8,604 nt of DNA from Bacillota bacterium (GTDB lineage: Bacteria; Bacillota; Clostridia; Peptostreptococcales; Anaerovoracaceae). Location: assembly GCA_017537495.1 (NCBI GenBank), contig JAFYKS010000247.1, positions 1 to 8,604 of the forward strand. Direction: 5' to 3'. Each line of letters starts with the position of its first letter. Within the stretch, counting starts at the first letter, position 1. The notes beneath the pieces were generated by a model. It saw only the letters and a program-made list of their open reading frames with translations. It made no database searches and was not told the DNA's origin. Positions 1 to 5,956 of the stretch are shown piece after piece. A program made the translations under genes and the position numbers.

Positions 1-508
1 CCTTGGATCCGATGTTTACAATCACATCAGTCGGTTCTCCTACAACAACATGCGGTGGGAATACTTCTCCCTGATTCACCAGATCATGAATTCCCTGGAA
101 AAGAATCTCTTCATCGTAGGTCCAGTACATTTTAATGCCCTTGCCTGCCGCCTTGATTTCATCCAGCGGTGCAACAGATGCCGCATACAGTGCTGCAGCG
201 ATGCCGCCCTTCATATCGCAGGCACCGAGGCCGTACAGTTTGCCGTCTTCTTCGGTCAGGGTAAGCGGATCATAGTTCCAGCCGTCAGCAATGTCTACCG
301 TGTCAGTATGGCCCAGGAATCCCAGTGTCGGATTCTCACCAAAACTTGCAACCATAACTTCTTTCCCGGTTTCCGGATTCTTTCTTCTGTCAACTTCGAA
401 CCCCAGAGGTGTAACAAAGTTTTCGATATAGTCCATAATTTCCTTATTGCATTTATCCTTGATCGTGTTAATTTCCACCAGGTCTTTCAAAATTTCTTTT
501 ACTGTCAT
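1..508 (-). CDS. M20 family metallopeptidase / ArgE-DapE-like deacylase, N-terminal part (runs off the window)
   Basis: This is a co-catalytic zinc amidohydrolase of the M20 family (ArgE, DapE, dipeptidases), a cytoplasmic enzyme type that cleaves a peptide or N-acyl amide bond. The 169 residues present carry the family signature in order: the metal/catalytic motif GHTDTV (His67, Asp69), the bridging aspartate in GLGACDMKGG (Asp98), the catalytic base and metal ligand pair in YDEE (Glu133, Glu134), and a further ligand in VGEPT (Glu158). The lid domain and last metal histidine lie beyond position 1; family members are usually about 380-420 residues, so more than half is missing. The ATG at 508-506 was chosen because AAAGGG lies a few bases upstream; an ATG five bases further up is out of frame and closes at once. 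It has its own promoter after the rnf terminator, so it is probably a separate unit. Family is clear; the substrate (acetylornithine, succinyl-DAP, a dipeptide or other) cannot be told. Confidence 0.9.
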   Translation of the reverse strand, partial: MTVKEILKDLVEINTIKDKCNKEIMDYIENFVTPLGFEVDRRKNPETGKEVMVASFGENPTLGFLGHTDTVDIADGWNYDPLTLTEEDGKLYGLGACDMKGGIAAALYAASVAPLDEIKAAGKGIKMYWTYDEEILFQGIHDLVNQGEVFPPHVVVGEPTDVIVNIGSK

Positions 509-575
509 GTCATCGCCCTTTCTGTATTTTTCCCTTTTCCTTACTTTGTTCAAAAAAGACTTCATTCATATTTTA

Positions 576-604
576 ATTTTATCGTTTCACAGAACGCGCG
601 TCAA
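576..604 (-). promoter_or_regulatory. sigma70-type promoter of the M20 peptidase gene
   Basis: On the minus strand, TTGACG (604-599) and TAAAAT (581-576) are separated by exactly 17 nt, each matching the sigma70 consensus at five of six positions. The predicted transcript starts about 60 nt before the M20 ATG at 508 and includes its AAAGGG ribosome binding site. It lies between the rnf terminator and the M20 start, so it would transcribe M20 independently of rnf. Inferred from sequence match and position only. Confidence 0.65.
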
Positions 605-630
605 CCCCAAACAACCAGCTTCAATCTCTA

Positions 631-670
631 TAAAAAAGAAACTCCGGAGCACATCTGTACTCCGGAGTTT
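631..670 (-). terminator. intrinsic terminator of the rnf operon
   Basis: A perfect 11-bp inverted repeat (AAACTCCGGAG at 639-649 and CTCCGGAGTTT at 660-670) encloses a 10-nt loop. Read on the minus strand, the hairpin is followed by CTTTTTTATAG, a good U-tract, about 30 nt after the rnfB stop codon. It therefore closes the rnf transcript. On the plus strand it is followed by only a short, broken T run and there is no rightward gene upstream. Confidence 0.88.
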
Positions 671-699
671 TATTTGATTTTAGAAAGTGAATCTCTTTA

Positions 700-1560
700 T
701 TATTCAGCCTTTGGAGCTTCTGCTGCTGGTGCAGGAGCTTCTGCTGGTGCAGCAGGCTTTCTCTTTGCTCTCATGTTCAGGATAGCATTTGTAGGACATT
801 CCTTAGCACACAGACCGCAGTTCTTACACTTTTCAGGGTCGATGAATGCCAGGTTGTTTTCTACAGTGATTGCTTCGAACTTGCAGACCTTAGCACACTT
901 ACCGCAGCCGATACAAGCGTTGGAGCAGTTCTTTCTTGCAACTGCGCCCTTGTCCTTGGAGTTACACTGAACTACTACCTTGTTCTTAGCAGGAGCAATT
1001 CTGATAACGCTGTTAGGACACTGCTTTGCACAGATACCGCAGCCTACGCACAGTTCTCTGTTTACAACAGCTACGCCGTTGCAAACCTGGATTGCGCCGT
1101 AAGGACATGCAACTGCACAGTCGCCCAGACCCATACAACCGTAAGGGCAAGCGGACAGACCGCCGTACAGCTGCTTTGCAGCCTTACAAGTGGACAGACC
1201 CTGGTATTCCATCAGAGTCTTAGCTGCGTCGCTGTTACCGTTACACATTACAACTGCAACCTGAGGTTCGGAAGAATCAGCTTCTACACCCAGAACAGCA
1301 GCCAGTGCTTCAGCCAGAGCCGCACCACCTACAGGACACTTACCAGTACCAACGGATGGATCTGCACCCAGTGCGTTAGCATAGTCGTCACAACCTGCGA
1401 AACCACAGGCACCACAGTTAGCGCCAGGCAGTTCTGCTCTCAGGTTAGCTACAGTTTCATCTACTGGTACGAAGAAGATCTTGGAAGCAATGGTCAGGAC
1501 AACTGCCAGAACAAAACCGATGGCAGAAACCAGAGCTACAGGTATTAAAATACTAGACAT
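700..1560 (-). CDS. rnfB: Rnf complex subunit RnfB, polyferredoxin electron-entry subunit
   Basis: RnfB accepts electrons from reduced ferredoxin on the cytoplasmic side and passes them through iron-sulfur clusters toward the membrane core. The 286-residue product has one N-terminal membrane helix (about 4-30), then the Fe-S domain motif [12 protein letters not shown] (Cys49, 52, 57, with Cys74). A cysteine-rich middle follows (106, 125, 138, 142, 148, 152), then three CxxCxxCxxxC ferredoxin motifs: 171/174/177/181, 216/219/222/226 and 245/248/251/255. Cys160, 199 and 212 are extra. The multi-cluster arrangement is that of clostridial RnfB. The last 18 residues are an Ala/Pro/Glu-rich tail. 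AAGGAGG lies 10 nt before the ATG. It is the last gene of the operon, 20 bp after rnfA, with a terminator downstream. Arg codons are almost all AGA, as in the rest of rnf. Confidence 0.96.
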   Translation of the reverse strand: MSSILIPVALVSAIGFVLAVVLTIASKIFFVPVDETVANLRAELPGANCGACGFAGCDDYANALGADPSVGTGKCPVGGAALAEALAAVLGVEADSSEPQVAVVMCNGNSDAAKTLMEYQGLSTCKAAKQLYGGLSACPYGCMGLGDCAVACPYGAIQVCNGVAVVNRELCVGCGICAKQCPNSVIRIAPAKNKVVVQCNSKDKGAVARKNCSNACIGCGKCAKVCKFEAITVENNLAFIDPEKCKNCGLCAKECPTNAILNMRAKRKPAAPAEAPAPAAEAPKAE

Positions 1561-1580
1561 TTCTCATTGGCCTCCTTCTC

Positions 1581-2153
1581 TTATACCAGTCCGCTGAAGC
1601 CCATGAAGCCCAGAGACAGGAATGCAGCAGTAACTAATGTGATAGGAACACCCTGGAAGCATGCAGGAATGGAAGTGTTTCCTTCCAGCTTGCTTCTCAT
1701 ACCGGAGAACAGTACCATTGCCAGCAGGAAACCGATACCGGCACCTGTGGAGTTCACCAGAGACTGAATGTAGTTGTAACCTTCATCGATGTTGGAGATA
1801 CATACACCCAGTACAGCACAGTTAGTAGTGATCAGTGGCAGATATACACCCAGAGCCTTATGCAGGGAAGGGATGAATTTCTTCAGTGCCATTTCTACGA
1901 ACTGTACCAGAGCAGCGATTACCAGGATGAATACGATGGTCTGTAAGTAGCCGATACCGAAACTGTTCAGTACCTGCTGAATAGGCCATGTAGCAGCAGT
2001 AGCCAGTACCATTACGAAGATAACGGCAATACCCATACCTACTGCGGAGTCCAGCTTCTTGGATACACCCAGGAACGGACAGATACCCAGGAACTGAGCT
2101 AATACGTAGTTATTTACTAAAATAACGCCTAATAAGATACTTGCTAAACCCAT
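1581..2153 (-). CDS. rnfA: Rnf complex membrane subunit RnfA
   Basis: RnfA is an integral membrane subunit that pairs with RnfE to form the core through which electrons cross the membrane; it is homologous to NqrE. The 190-residue product is almost entirely hydrophobic and fits six transmembrane helices. It begins with the family pattern NNYVLAQFLGICPFLGVSKK and has the second half-repeat around TNCAVLGVC. Cys25 and Cys112, one in each half, correspond to the positions that, with matching cysteines of RnfE/NqrD, are known to hold an intramembrane iron-sulfur cluster. The length is normal. Its ATG overlaps the rnfE stop by one base (TAATG), and AAAGGAG sits 10 nt upstream inside rnfE, so translation is probably coupled. 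Confidence 0.96.
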   Translation of the reverse strand: MGLASILLGVILVNNYVLAQFLGICPFLGVSKKLDSAVGMGIAVIFVMVLATAATWPIQQVLNSFGIGYLQTIVFILVIAALVQFVEMALKKFIPSLHKALGVYLPLITTNCAVLGVCISNIDEGYNYIQSLVNSTGAGIGFLLAMVLFSGMRSKLEGNTSIPACFQGVPITLVTAAFLSLGFMGFSGLV

Positions 2154-2854
2154 TATGCTTCAGCTCCTTTCTCTAATTCAGCCAGGCACTTTTCCTGCTG
2201 GCAGGTAGATGCCATTGCGCAGCCTGCGCAGCCGAATTCTTTCTTCTGAATAGCTTTACCGTTGGTAAAGTAGTTGATTGCAGCGATTGCACAAGCGTAT
2301 ACGAAGAAACCGCCAGGTGCCAGAGCAACAATCATGATAGGATGAGCGCTCAGGAAAGGTACTGCGATACCCAGGATGGTACCAGCACCGAATACTTCTC
2401 TGATTGCACCCATTACGCCCAGAGCCAGGGTGAAGCCCAGACCCATACCGATACCGTCCAGTGCGGAATCGAAAGCGTTATTCTTGGAAGCGAACATTTC
2501 CGCTCTTCCCAGGATGATACAGTTTACTACGATCAGCGGAATAAACAGACCCAGGGAAGCGTACAGGGAAGGCACGAATGCCTGCAGTACGAACTGTACT
2601 ACGGTTACGAAGCCCGCGATTACTACGATGTAGCATGGGATTCTTACCTTGTCAGGAATAATCTTCGCTAATAAGGAAATTACGATATTGGAGCAGATTA
2701 ATACTGCTGTAGCGGAAACACCCATACCCAGACCATTCAGGCAGGAGCTGGTTGTTGCCAGTGTAGGACAGGTACCCAGTAACAGAATCAGTACAGGGTT
2801 TTCCTTAATGATACCTTTGGTCAGGATGGCTAATTTACTTACTTTGTTTTCCAT
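2153..2854 (-). CDS. rnfE: Rnf complex membrane subunit RnfE, with cysteine-containing C-terminal tail
   Basis: RnfE is the membrane partner of RnfA (NqrD homologue) in the ferredoxin:NAD+ oxidoreductase. The 233 residues fit six transmembrane helices. The family motifs NPVLILLLGTCPTLATT (about 19-35, Cys29) and NCIILGRAEMFA (111-122, Cys112) are intact; these two cysteines match the RnfA pair thought to hold the central Fe-S cluster. After the last helix comes a roughly 33-residue soluble tail with four cysteines at 209, 212, 218 and 223. The start has AGGAGG 9 nt upstream and overlaps the rnfG stop by one base; its own stop overlaps the rnfA ATG in the same way. Identity is secure; the role of the tail is unknown to me. 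Confidence 0.96.
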   Translation of the reverse strand: MENKVSKLAILTKGIIKENPVLILLLGTCPTLATTSSCLNGLGMGVSATAVLICSNIVISLLAKIIPDKVRIPCYIVVIAGFVTVVQFVLQAFVPSLYASLGLFIPLIVVNCIILGRAEMFASKNNAFDSALDGIGMGLGFTLALGVMGAIREVFGAGTILGIAVPFLSAHPIMIVALAPGGFFVYACAIAAINYFTNGKAIQKKEFGCAGCAMASTCQQEKCLAELEKGAEA

Positions 2855-3423
2855 TAGTTAGCACCTCCTACTAATTTGTACTGTTCCAGAGCAGCACATA
2901 CACCGTAGTGTACAGCGTCGGAGGATACAGTTGCACCGGTTACGTGAGTTACACCAGCATCTGCCTTAGCAGAAGTTGCTGTGTATTCAGCCAGGCCAGC
3001 GTACTGAGCCAGGTAACCAGCGTCGTGTGCCTTGGTACCCAGACCCGGAGTATCTCCGTGTGCAGTTACCTTTACACCAGTGATTGCGCCGTTAGCGTCC
3101 AGACCGATCATTTCAGTCAGCAGACCGCCGAAGGACTTGGTCTTAACGGTTACAACCATACCTGCACCGTTGTTGGCAGTATAGCAGTCAACTACGAATA
3201 CTTTGCCTTCTTCCAGTACAGCCAGATCTCCGCTAAATGCGGTAAAATCGTCAGCTTCAGGCAGCAGTTCAGTTCTTGCTGCGTTAGCTTCTGCGATTGC
3301 GTTTGCTTCAATAATAGGAGCAGTAATAGAGTTTACGAATGCCAGCAGGCCGGTTACAACCAGACAGATAGCAACTAATACTACTACAGGTGCAATATTT
3401 TCTTTGAACATATTACTTTTCAT
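2854..3423 (-). CDS. rnfG: Rnf complex subunit RnfG, covalent FMN-binding protein
   Basis: RnfG is anchored by one N-terminal helix (about 11-31), with a soluble FMN-binding domain outside the membrane, and carries a covalently attached FMN in the electron path. In the 189-residue product the flavinylation motif TGATVSS is at 162-168, with Thr165 as the expected FMN phosphoester site. The conserved HGDTPGLGTKA block (122-132) is also present. Length is typical of the shorter clostridial form. The gene overlaps the preceding rnfD by one base (TAATG), with GGAGG 12 nt upstream. FMN attachment would need an ApbE-type flavin transferase, which is not encoded in this window. Confidence 0.95.
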   Translation of the reverse strand: MKSNMFKENIAPVVVLVAICLVVTGLLAFVNSITAPIIEANAIAEANAARTELLPEADDFTAFSGDLAVLEEGKVFVVDCYTANNGAGMVVTVKTKSFGGLLTEMIGLDANGAITGVKVTAHGDTPGLGTKAHDAGYLAQYAGLAEYTATSAKADAGVTHVTGATVSSDAVHYGVCAALEQYKLVGGAN

Positions 3424-4397
3424 TATTTCTTTGCACCTCCATACATTCTCTTCTGACAGAAGTTGTCAATCAGTGGGCACAGAACGTTCATCAGCAGGAT
3501 GGAGAAGGAAACACCTTCCGGATAGGATCCAAACAGTCTGACGATCATGGTGATTAAACCACAGCCTACACCGAAGATTACCTTACCCATAGGTAAGATT
3601 GGGGAAGTTACATAGTCAGTTGCCATGAAGAATGCACCTAACATAACACCACCCGCCAGTACGTGGAAGATACCCATCTGCAGAGGGTCGCCAGTACCAG
3701 TTGCAGCATAGTAGATAGCTGCGAATGCAAATACAGTACCGATGAATGCCGCAGGGATGATTGGGCTGATAACCTTCTTCCAGATCAGGAACAGGCCGCC
3801 GATCAGCAGTGCAACTGCAGATACTTCACCCATGGAACCGCCGTGCATACCGATGAACATGATCATGTTGCCAGGCAGGTCAGCAGCATTGCCTTCAGCC
3901 AGAATACCCAGAGGGGTAGGACCGGTTACAGCGTCAGCCTGTAAAGCCTTAGGCAGAGGCCATGTAGTCATTTCTGTTGCGAAGGAAATGAACAGAACGA
4001 TTCTTGCAGTGATAGCAGGGTTTACCAGGTTCTTACCGATACCGCCGTACAGCTGCTTAACGATGATAACTGCGATGAAGCAGCCCAGGATTGCAATCCA
4101 TAAAGGCAGACCGGAAGGAACGTTGAATGCGATCAGCATACCGGTAACTGCTGCGGACAGGTCGCCCACAGTCTGCTGCTTCTTCATCATCTTATTCCAT
4201 CCGAATTCGAATAACATGGAAGCAGCGATACATACTGCAGTCAGAACCAGAACTCTCATTCCGAATACGTATACGCTCACCAGCAGGGATGGAACCATAG
4301 CCAGGATTACCATAGACATGATCTTGGTAGTGTCCATGTTGGTTACGATGTGCGGTGAGGAGGATACAATCAGATTATTGTAAAACTTCTTATCCAT
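3423..4397 (-). CDS. rnfD: Rnf complex membrane subunit RnfD, covalent flavin carrier
   Basis: RnfD is a polytopic subunit homologous to NqrB that carries a covalent FMN and takes part in ion translocation. The 324-residue product begins with the family-typical segment VSSSPHIVTNMDT and has about nine or ten hydrophobic helices. GGIGKNLVNPAITARI (118-133) is the conserved loop. The flavinylation region reads DAVTGPTPLG (155-164), with Thr161 as the expected FMN site; the residue before it is Pro, whereas the usual motif is [S/T]GAT. MATDYVTSPI (258-267) is another conserved stretch. The ATG overlaps the rnfC stop by one base; AAAGGAGG lies 13 nt upstream, inside rnfC. Product length is normal and there is no sign of damage. 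Confidence 0.95.
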   Translation of the reverse strand: MDKKFYNNLIVSSSPHIVTNMDTTKIMSMVILAMVPSLLVSVYVFGMRVLVLTAVCIAASMLFEFGWNKMMKKQQTVGDLSAAVTGMLIAFNVPSGLPLWIAILGCFIAVIIVKQLYGGIGKNLVNPAITARIVLFISFATEMTTWPLPKALQADAVTGPTPLGILAEGNAADLPGNMIMFIGMHGGSMGEVSAVALLIGGLFLIWKKVISPIIPAAFIGTVFAFAAIYYAATGTGDPLQMGIFHVLAGGVMLGAFFMATDYVTSPILPMGKVIFGVGCGLITMIVRLFGSYPEGVSFSILLMNVLCPLIDNFCQKRMYGGAKK

Positions 4398-5425
4398 TAC
4401 TTAATTCCAGCCTCCTTTACTACGCCCTTACCCAGCTTGTTAGTGAAAGCCAGAGGTCTTCTTGCAGGACAGATGTAGGAACAGCTGCCGCATTCCATAC
4501 ACTGCATTACCTTCAGATCGCTCAGAGCCTGTGCATCTCTCATATCGTATGCCTTAGCCAGAGCAGTTGGAATCAGCTTGAACGGACATGCCTGGTGGCA
4601 CTTACCGCAGTTGATACATGCAGTTTCTTCCTTCACCAGAGCCTGAGCCTTGGAGAATGCCAGGATTGCGTTGTTGTTCTTTACGATTGGCAGTTCATCA
4701 GAGAAGATTGCACGGCCCATCATAGGACCACCCATCAGGATCTTTCTAGGTTCCTGCTTGTAGCCGCCGCAGAATTCGATTACGTCATGAATCTGAGTAC
4801 CGATTGGAGCGATTACATTGGTTGGACGTGCAACAGCATCACCGTCAACGGTCATTCTCTTAGTGATCAGAGGCATACCGTTTCTGAAGTACTGACCTAC
4901 GAAAGCAATGGTAGTTACGTTGGACAGGATGATGCCCAGGTCAGCTGGCAGTACGCCTGCGTTCATGGTCTTGCCTGTTACTTCGTATACCAGAACTCTT
5001 TCTGCACCCTTTGGATATCTAGCCTGCAGCTTGAAAGTCTTGATGTTGGTGATTCCCTTAGCTGCCAGCAGCTGATCCAGGTGCTGGATTGCATCCATCT
5101 TGTTGTCTTCGATACCGATGAAACCTTCGGACAGACCCAGGAACTTCATAACCAGCTGGCAGCCGGCAATCAGGTCTTCTGCATCTTCCAGCATCAGTCT
5201 GTGGTCAGAAGTGATGAATGGTTCACATTCTGCAGCATTGACGATTAAGGTATGTACAGCATCGATATTCTTAGGGTTAAACTTGATATGTGTAGGGAAG
5301 GAAGCGCCGCCCAGACCTACCAGGCCGGATGCTCTGATTGCCTTAACGAATTCAGGCAGATCGTTTGCAACTGGAACTTCAATTCCTTCATAAATTTCCT
5401 GCTGCTTATCGGTTTCGATAACCAC
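4397..5425 (-). CDS. rnfC: Rnf complex subunit RnfC, main C-terminal part (NADH/FMN and Fe-S domains), downstream of an in-frame TAG
   Basis: RnfC is the peripheral cytoplasmic subunit that binds FMN and NAD(H) and delivers electrons to NAD+. This 342-residue part holds the whole NuoF-like (Complex I 51 kDa) domain, with the glycine-rich loop GLVGLGGASFPTHIK at 35-49 and AAECEPF at 64-70. An SLBB-like segment follows around 190-245. Two ferredoxin motifs end it: Cys270/273/276/280 and Cys309/312/315/319. What it lacks is the N-terminal barrel-sandwich domain, which lies in the same frame upstream, beyond the TAG at 5437-5435. Joined, the gene would be 436 residues, a normal RnfC length. The GTG at 5425 is preceded by AGGA 7 nt upstream, so separate initiation is plausible; the next in-frame ATG is nearly 80 codons further on, inside the NuoF-like domain. 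Arg is AGA in ten of twelve cases, so the coding sequence looks maintained and highly expressed. The functional form of RnfC here is uncertain. Confidence 0.85.
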   Translation of the reverse strand: MVIETDKQQEIYEGIEVPVANDLPEFVKAIRASGLVGLGGASFPTHIKFNPKNIDAVHTLIVNAAECEPFITSDHRLMLEDAEDLIAGCQLVMKFLGLSEGFIGIEDNKMDAIQHLDQLLAAKGITNIKTFKLQARYPKGAERVLVYEVTGKTMNAGVLPADLGIILSNVTTIAFVGQYFRNGMPLITKRMTVDGDAVARPTNVIAPIGTQIHDVIEFCGGYKQEPRKILMGGPMMGRAIFSDELPIVKNNNAILAFSKAQALVKEETACINCGKCHQACPFKLIPTALAKAYDMRDAQALSDLKVMQCMECGSCSYICPARRPLAFTNKLGKGVVKEAGIK

Positions 5426-5437
5426 CAGAGTGTCCTA
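5423..5437 (-). other. In-frame TAG overlapping an AGGA/GTG restart site within rnfC
   Basis: On the minus strand the junction reads GGC TAG GAC ACT CTG GTG, all in the rnfC frame. The TAG (5437-5435) shares its last two bases with AGGA (5436-5433), which stands 7 nt before GTG (5425-5423). That is a workable Shine-Dalgarno spacing for re-initiation by ribosomes ending at the TAG. There is no insertion or deletion: one base change (for example CAG to TAG) explains the stop. Whether it acts as stop plus restart, as a decoded UAG, or is an error cannot be decided from the sequence. Confidence 0.6.
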
Positions 5438-5707
5438 GCCGCCGTTTGCAGAACGCACTTCTTCGATACCGGTTACAGTACCGGAAACGGAAGAGTGAAT
5501 TGGTGCGCTGACGAAAGCTTCAGTGTCGCCCAGGAGCTGACCTACTTTAACGTAGTCTCCCTTCTTCACTAAAGGCTTACAAGGTGCTCCGATATGCTGA
5601 GACATGGAAATTTTTACGACATCAGGTACAGGCATTACTTCTGTAGCACAACCAGCAGTGTGCTTGTAATGGTGCACGTGAATGCTCGGTAAATGTTTTT
5701 GACTCAT
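5435..5707 (-). CDS. rnfC: RnfC N-terminal part (barrel-sandwich domain), ending at an in-frame TAG
   Basis: These 90 residues are the start of RnfC. The segment SQHIGAPCKPLVKKGDYVKV, followed by VGQLLGDTEAFVSAPIHSSV and SGTV, is the hallmark RnfC_N sequence. The His-rich beginning (HVHHYKH) sits where other RnfC proteins have GGxHPPHxKE-like residues. The reading frame stops at TAG (5437-5435). It continues in the same frame as D-T-L-V-V-I-E-T-D, which is exactly how the RnfC_N domain normally ends (VVIE-D), so the break falls before the last strand of that domain. The ATG at 5707 has a GGAAGG element 11 nt upstream and a good promoter further up. Alone, this fragment lacks every cofactor site. 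It may fold with the C-terminal part, may be joined to it by UAG readthrough, or may be the remnant of a nonsense mutation. Confidence 0.8.
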   Translation of the reverse strand: MSQKHLPSIHVHHYKHTAGCATEVMPVPDVVKISMSQHIGAPCKPLVKKGDYVKVGQLLGDTEAFVSAPIHSSVSGTVTGIEEVRSANGG

Positions 5708-5731
5708 TGTAGTTGAGACCTTCCTTTCTAA

Positions 5732-5745
5732 ATTTTGTACAAAAT
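5732..5745. promoter_or_regulatory. 14-bp perfect palindrome in the rnf leader, possible operator
   Basis: ATTTTGTACAAAAT is self-complementary over all 14 bases. It lies between the rnf -10 box (5763-5758) and the ribosome binding site, at about +6 to +19 of the predicted transcript. This is a common position for a repressor operator, and a dimeric regulator is the natural reading. I do not recognise the regulator; the site does not match the Rex consensus. As an RNA hairpin it would have almost no loop and be A/U-rich, so a DNA site is more likely. Confidence 0.4.
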
Positions 5746-5757
5746 CATACAGATAAC

Positions 5758-5786
5758 ATTATACTACAGTCCTCTTTAAATGTCAT
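5758..5786 (-). promoter_or_regulatory. sigma70-type promoter of the rnf operon
   Basis: ATGACA (5786-5781) and the perfect TATAAT (5763-5758) are separated by 17 nt on the minus strand, so the match to consensus is eleven of twelve. The predicted start near 5751 gives a leader of about 44 nt before the rnfC ATG. No other promoter-like match this good is seen upstream of the operon. It fits the strongly biased codon use of the rnf genes, which suggests high expression. Confidence 0.75.
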
Positions 5787-5805
5787 TAAAAAATTTATTT
5801 TTTAA
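5786..5805. promoter_or_regulatory. A/T-rich inverted repeat next to the rnf -35 box (UP-element-like)
   Basis: Nine-base arms TTAAAAAAT and ATTTTTTAA flank a TT centre, forming a 20-bp near-perfect palindrome made only of A and T. It directly abuts the -35 box of the rnf promoter. A-tract/T-tract DNA at this place is typical of an UP element bound by the RNA polymerase alpha C-terminal domain. A regulator site is the alternative. The function is inferred from position. Confidence 0.4.
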
Positions 5806-5816
5806 CGAGAAATTTG

Positions 5817-5844
5817 TTGAAAATCAGGTTTTTTGTGGTATATA
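5817..5844 (+). promoter_or_regulatory. Likely promoter of the secreted GLUG protein gene (extended -10)
   Basis: TTGAAA (5817-5822) is followed after 16 nt by TATATA (5839-5844), preceded by TGG, which makes an extended -10 (TGnTATATA). Transcription would start near 5851 and leave a leader of about 105 nt before the ATG at 5957. It is divergent from the rnf promoter, with about 30 bp between the two -35 boxes. No better rightward promoter was seen in the region. Confidence 0.45.
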
Positions 5845-5851
5845 TGTGGGC

Positions 5852-5889
5852 TTCCTGCAAAACTTCCCGTTCCGCCTGTAACTTTCCCC
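5852..5889 (+). repeat. Imperfect 18-19 bp tandem direct repeat in the leader of the secreted protein gene
   Basis: TTCCTGCAAAACTTCCC (from 5852) is echoed by TTCCGCCTGTAACTTTCCC (from 5870), sharing TTCC, AACTT and CCC at 18-19 bp spacing. It sits in the predicted 5' leader just after the likely transcription start. It could be a paired binding site for a regulator or simple pyrimidine-rich sequence; it is not an obvious hairpin. Confidence 0.25.
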
Positions 5890-5956
5890 CTGGCTTTTTT
5901 GATTTATTTACAGTAGAATAAAGTTGTAAAACAAATAACACCAAGGAGAACCCCCT

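Noticed and set aside
50..970. Long plus-strand open frame of 306 codons
   Set aside because: It runs antisense across the M20 gene, the intergenic promoter, the rnf terminator and the end of rnfB; it has no coherent domain or good ribosome binding site.
3742..4383. Plus-strand open frame of 213 codons antisense to rnfD
   Set aside because: Shadow of rnfD with no ribosome binding site and no recognisable protein features.
4355..5248. Plus-strand open frame of 297 codons antisense to rnfC
   Set aside because: It mirrors strongly conserved RnfC coding sequence. Biased codon use in rnfC removes antisense stops; the Ser/Cys/Gln-rich translation resembles no protein.
5435..5437. Selenocysteine-type recoding
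   Set aside because: The codon is TAG, not TGA, and no selenocysteine is expected at this position of RnfC.
5423..5440. Frameshift as the cause of the rnfC split
   Set aside because: The two parts are in the same frame (the GTG lies exactly three codons after the TAG), so no insertion or deletion is needed or supported.
5786..5805. Rex (NADH-sensing repressor) operator upstream of rnf
   Set aside because: Rex would be a sensible regulator, but the inverted repeat lacks the TTGT...ACAA ends and spacing of the Rex consensus; the leader palindrome is also too short.
5708..5956. Riboswitch or small RNA in the divergent intergenic region
   Set aside because: Leaders are about 44 and 105 nt and no stable multi-helix structure or known riboswitch core is visible.
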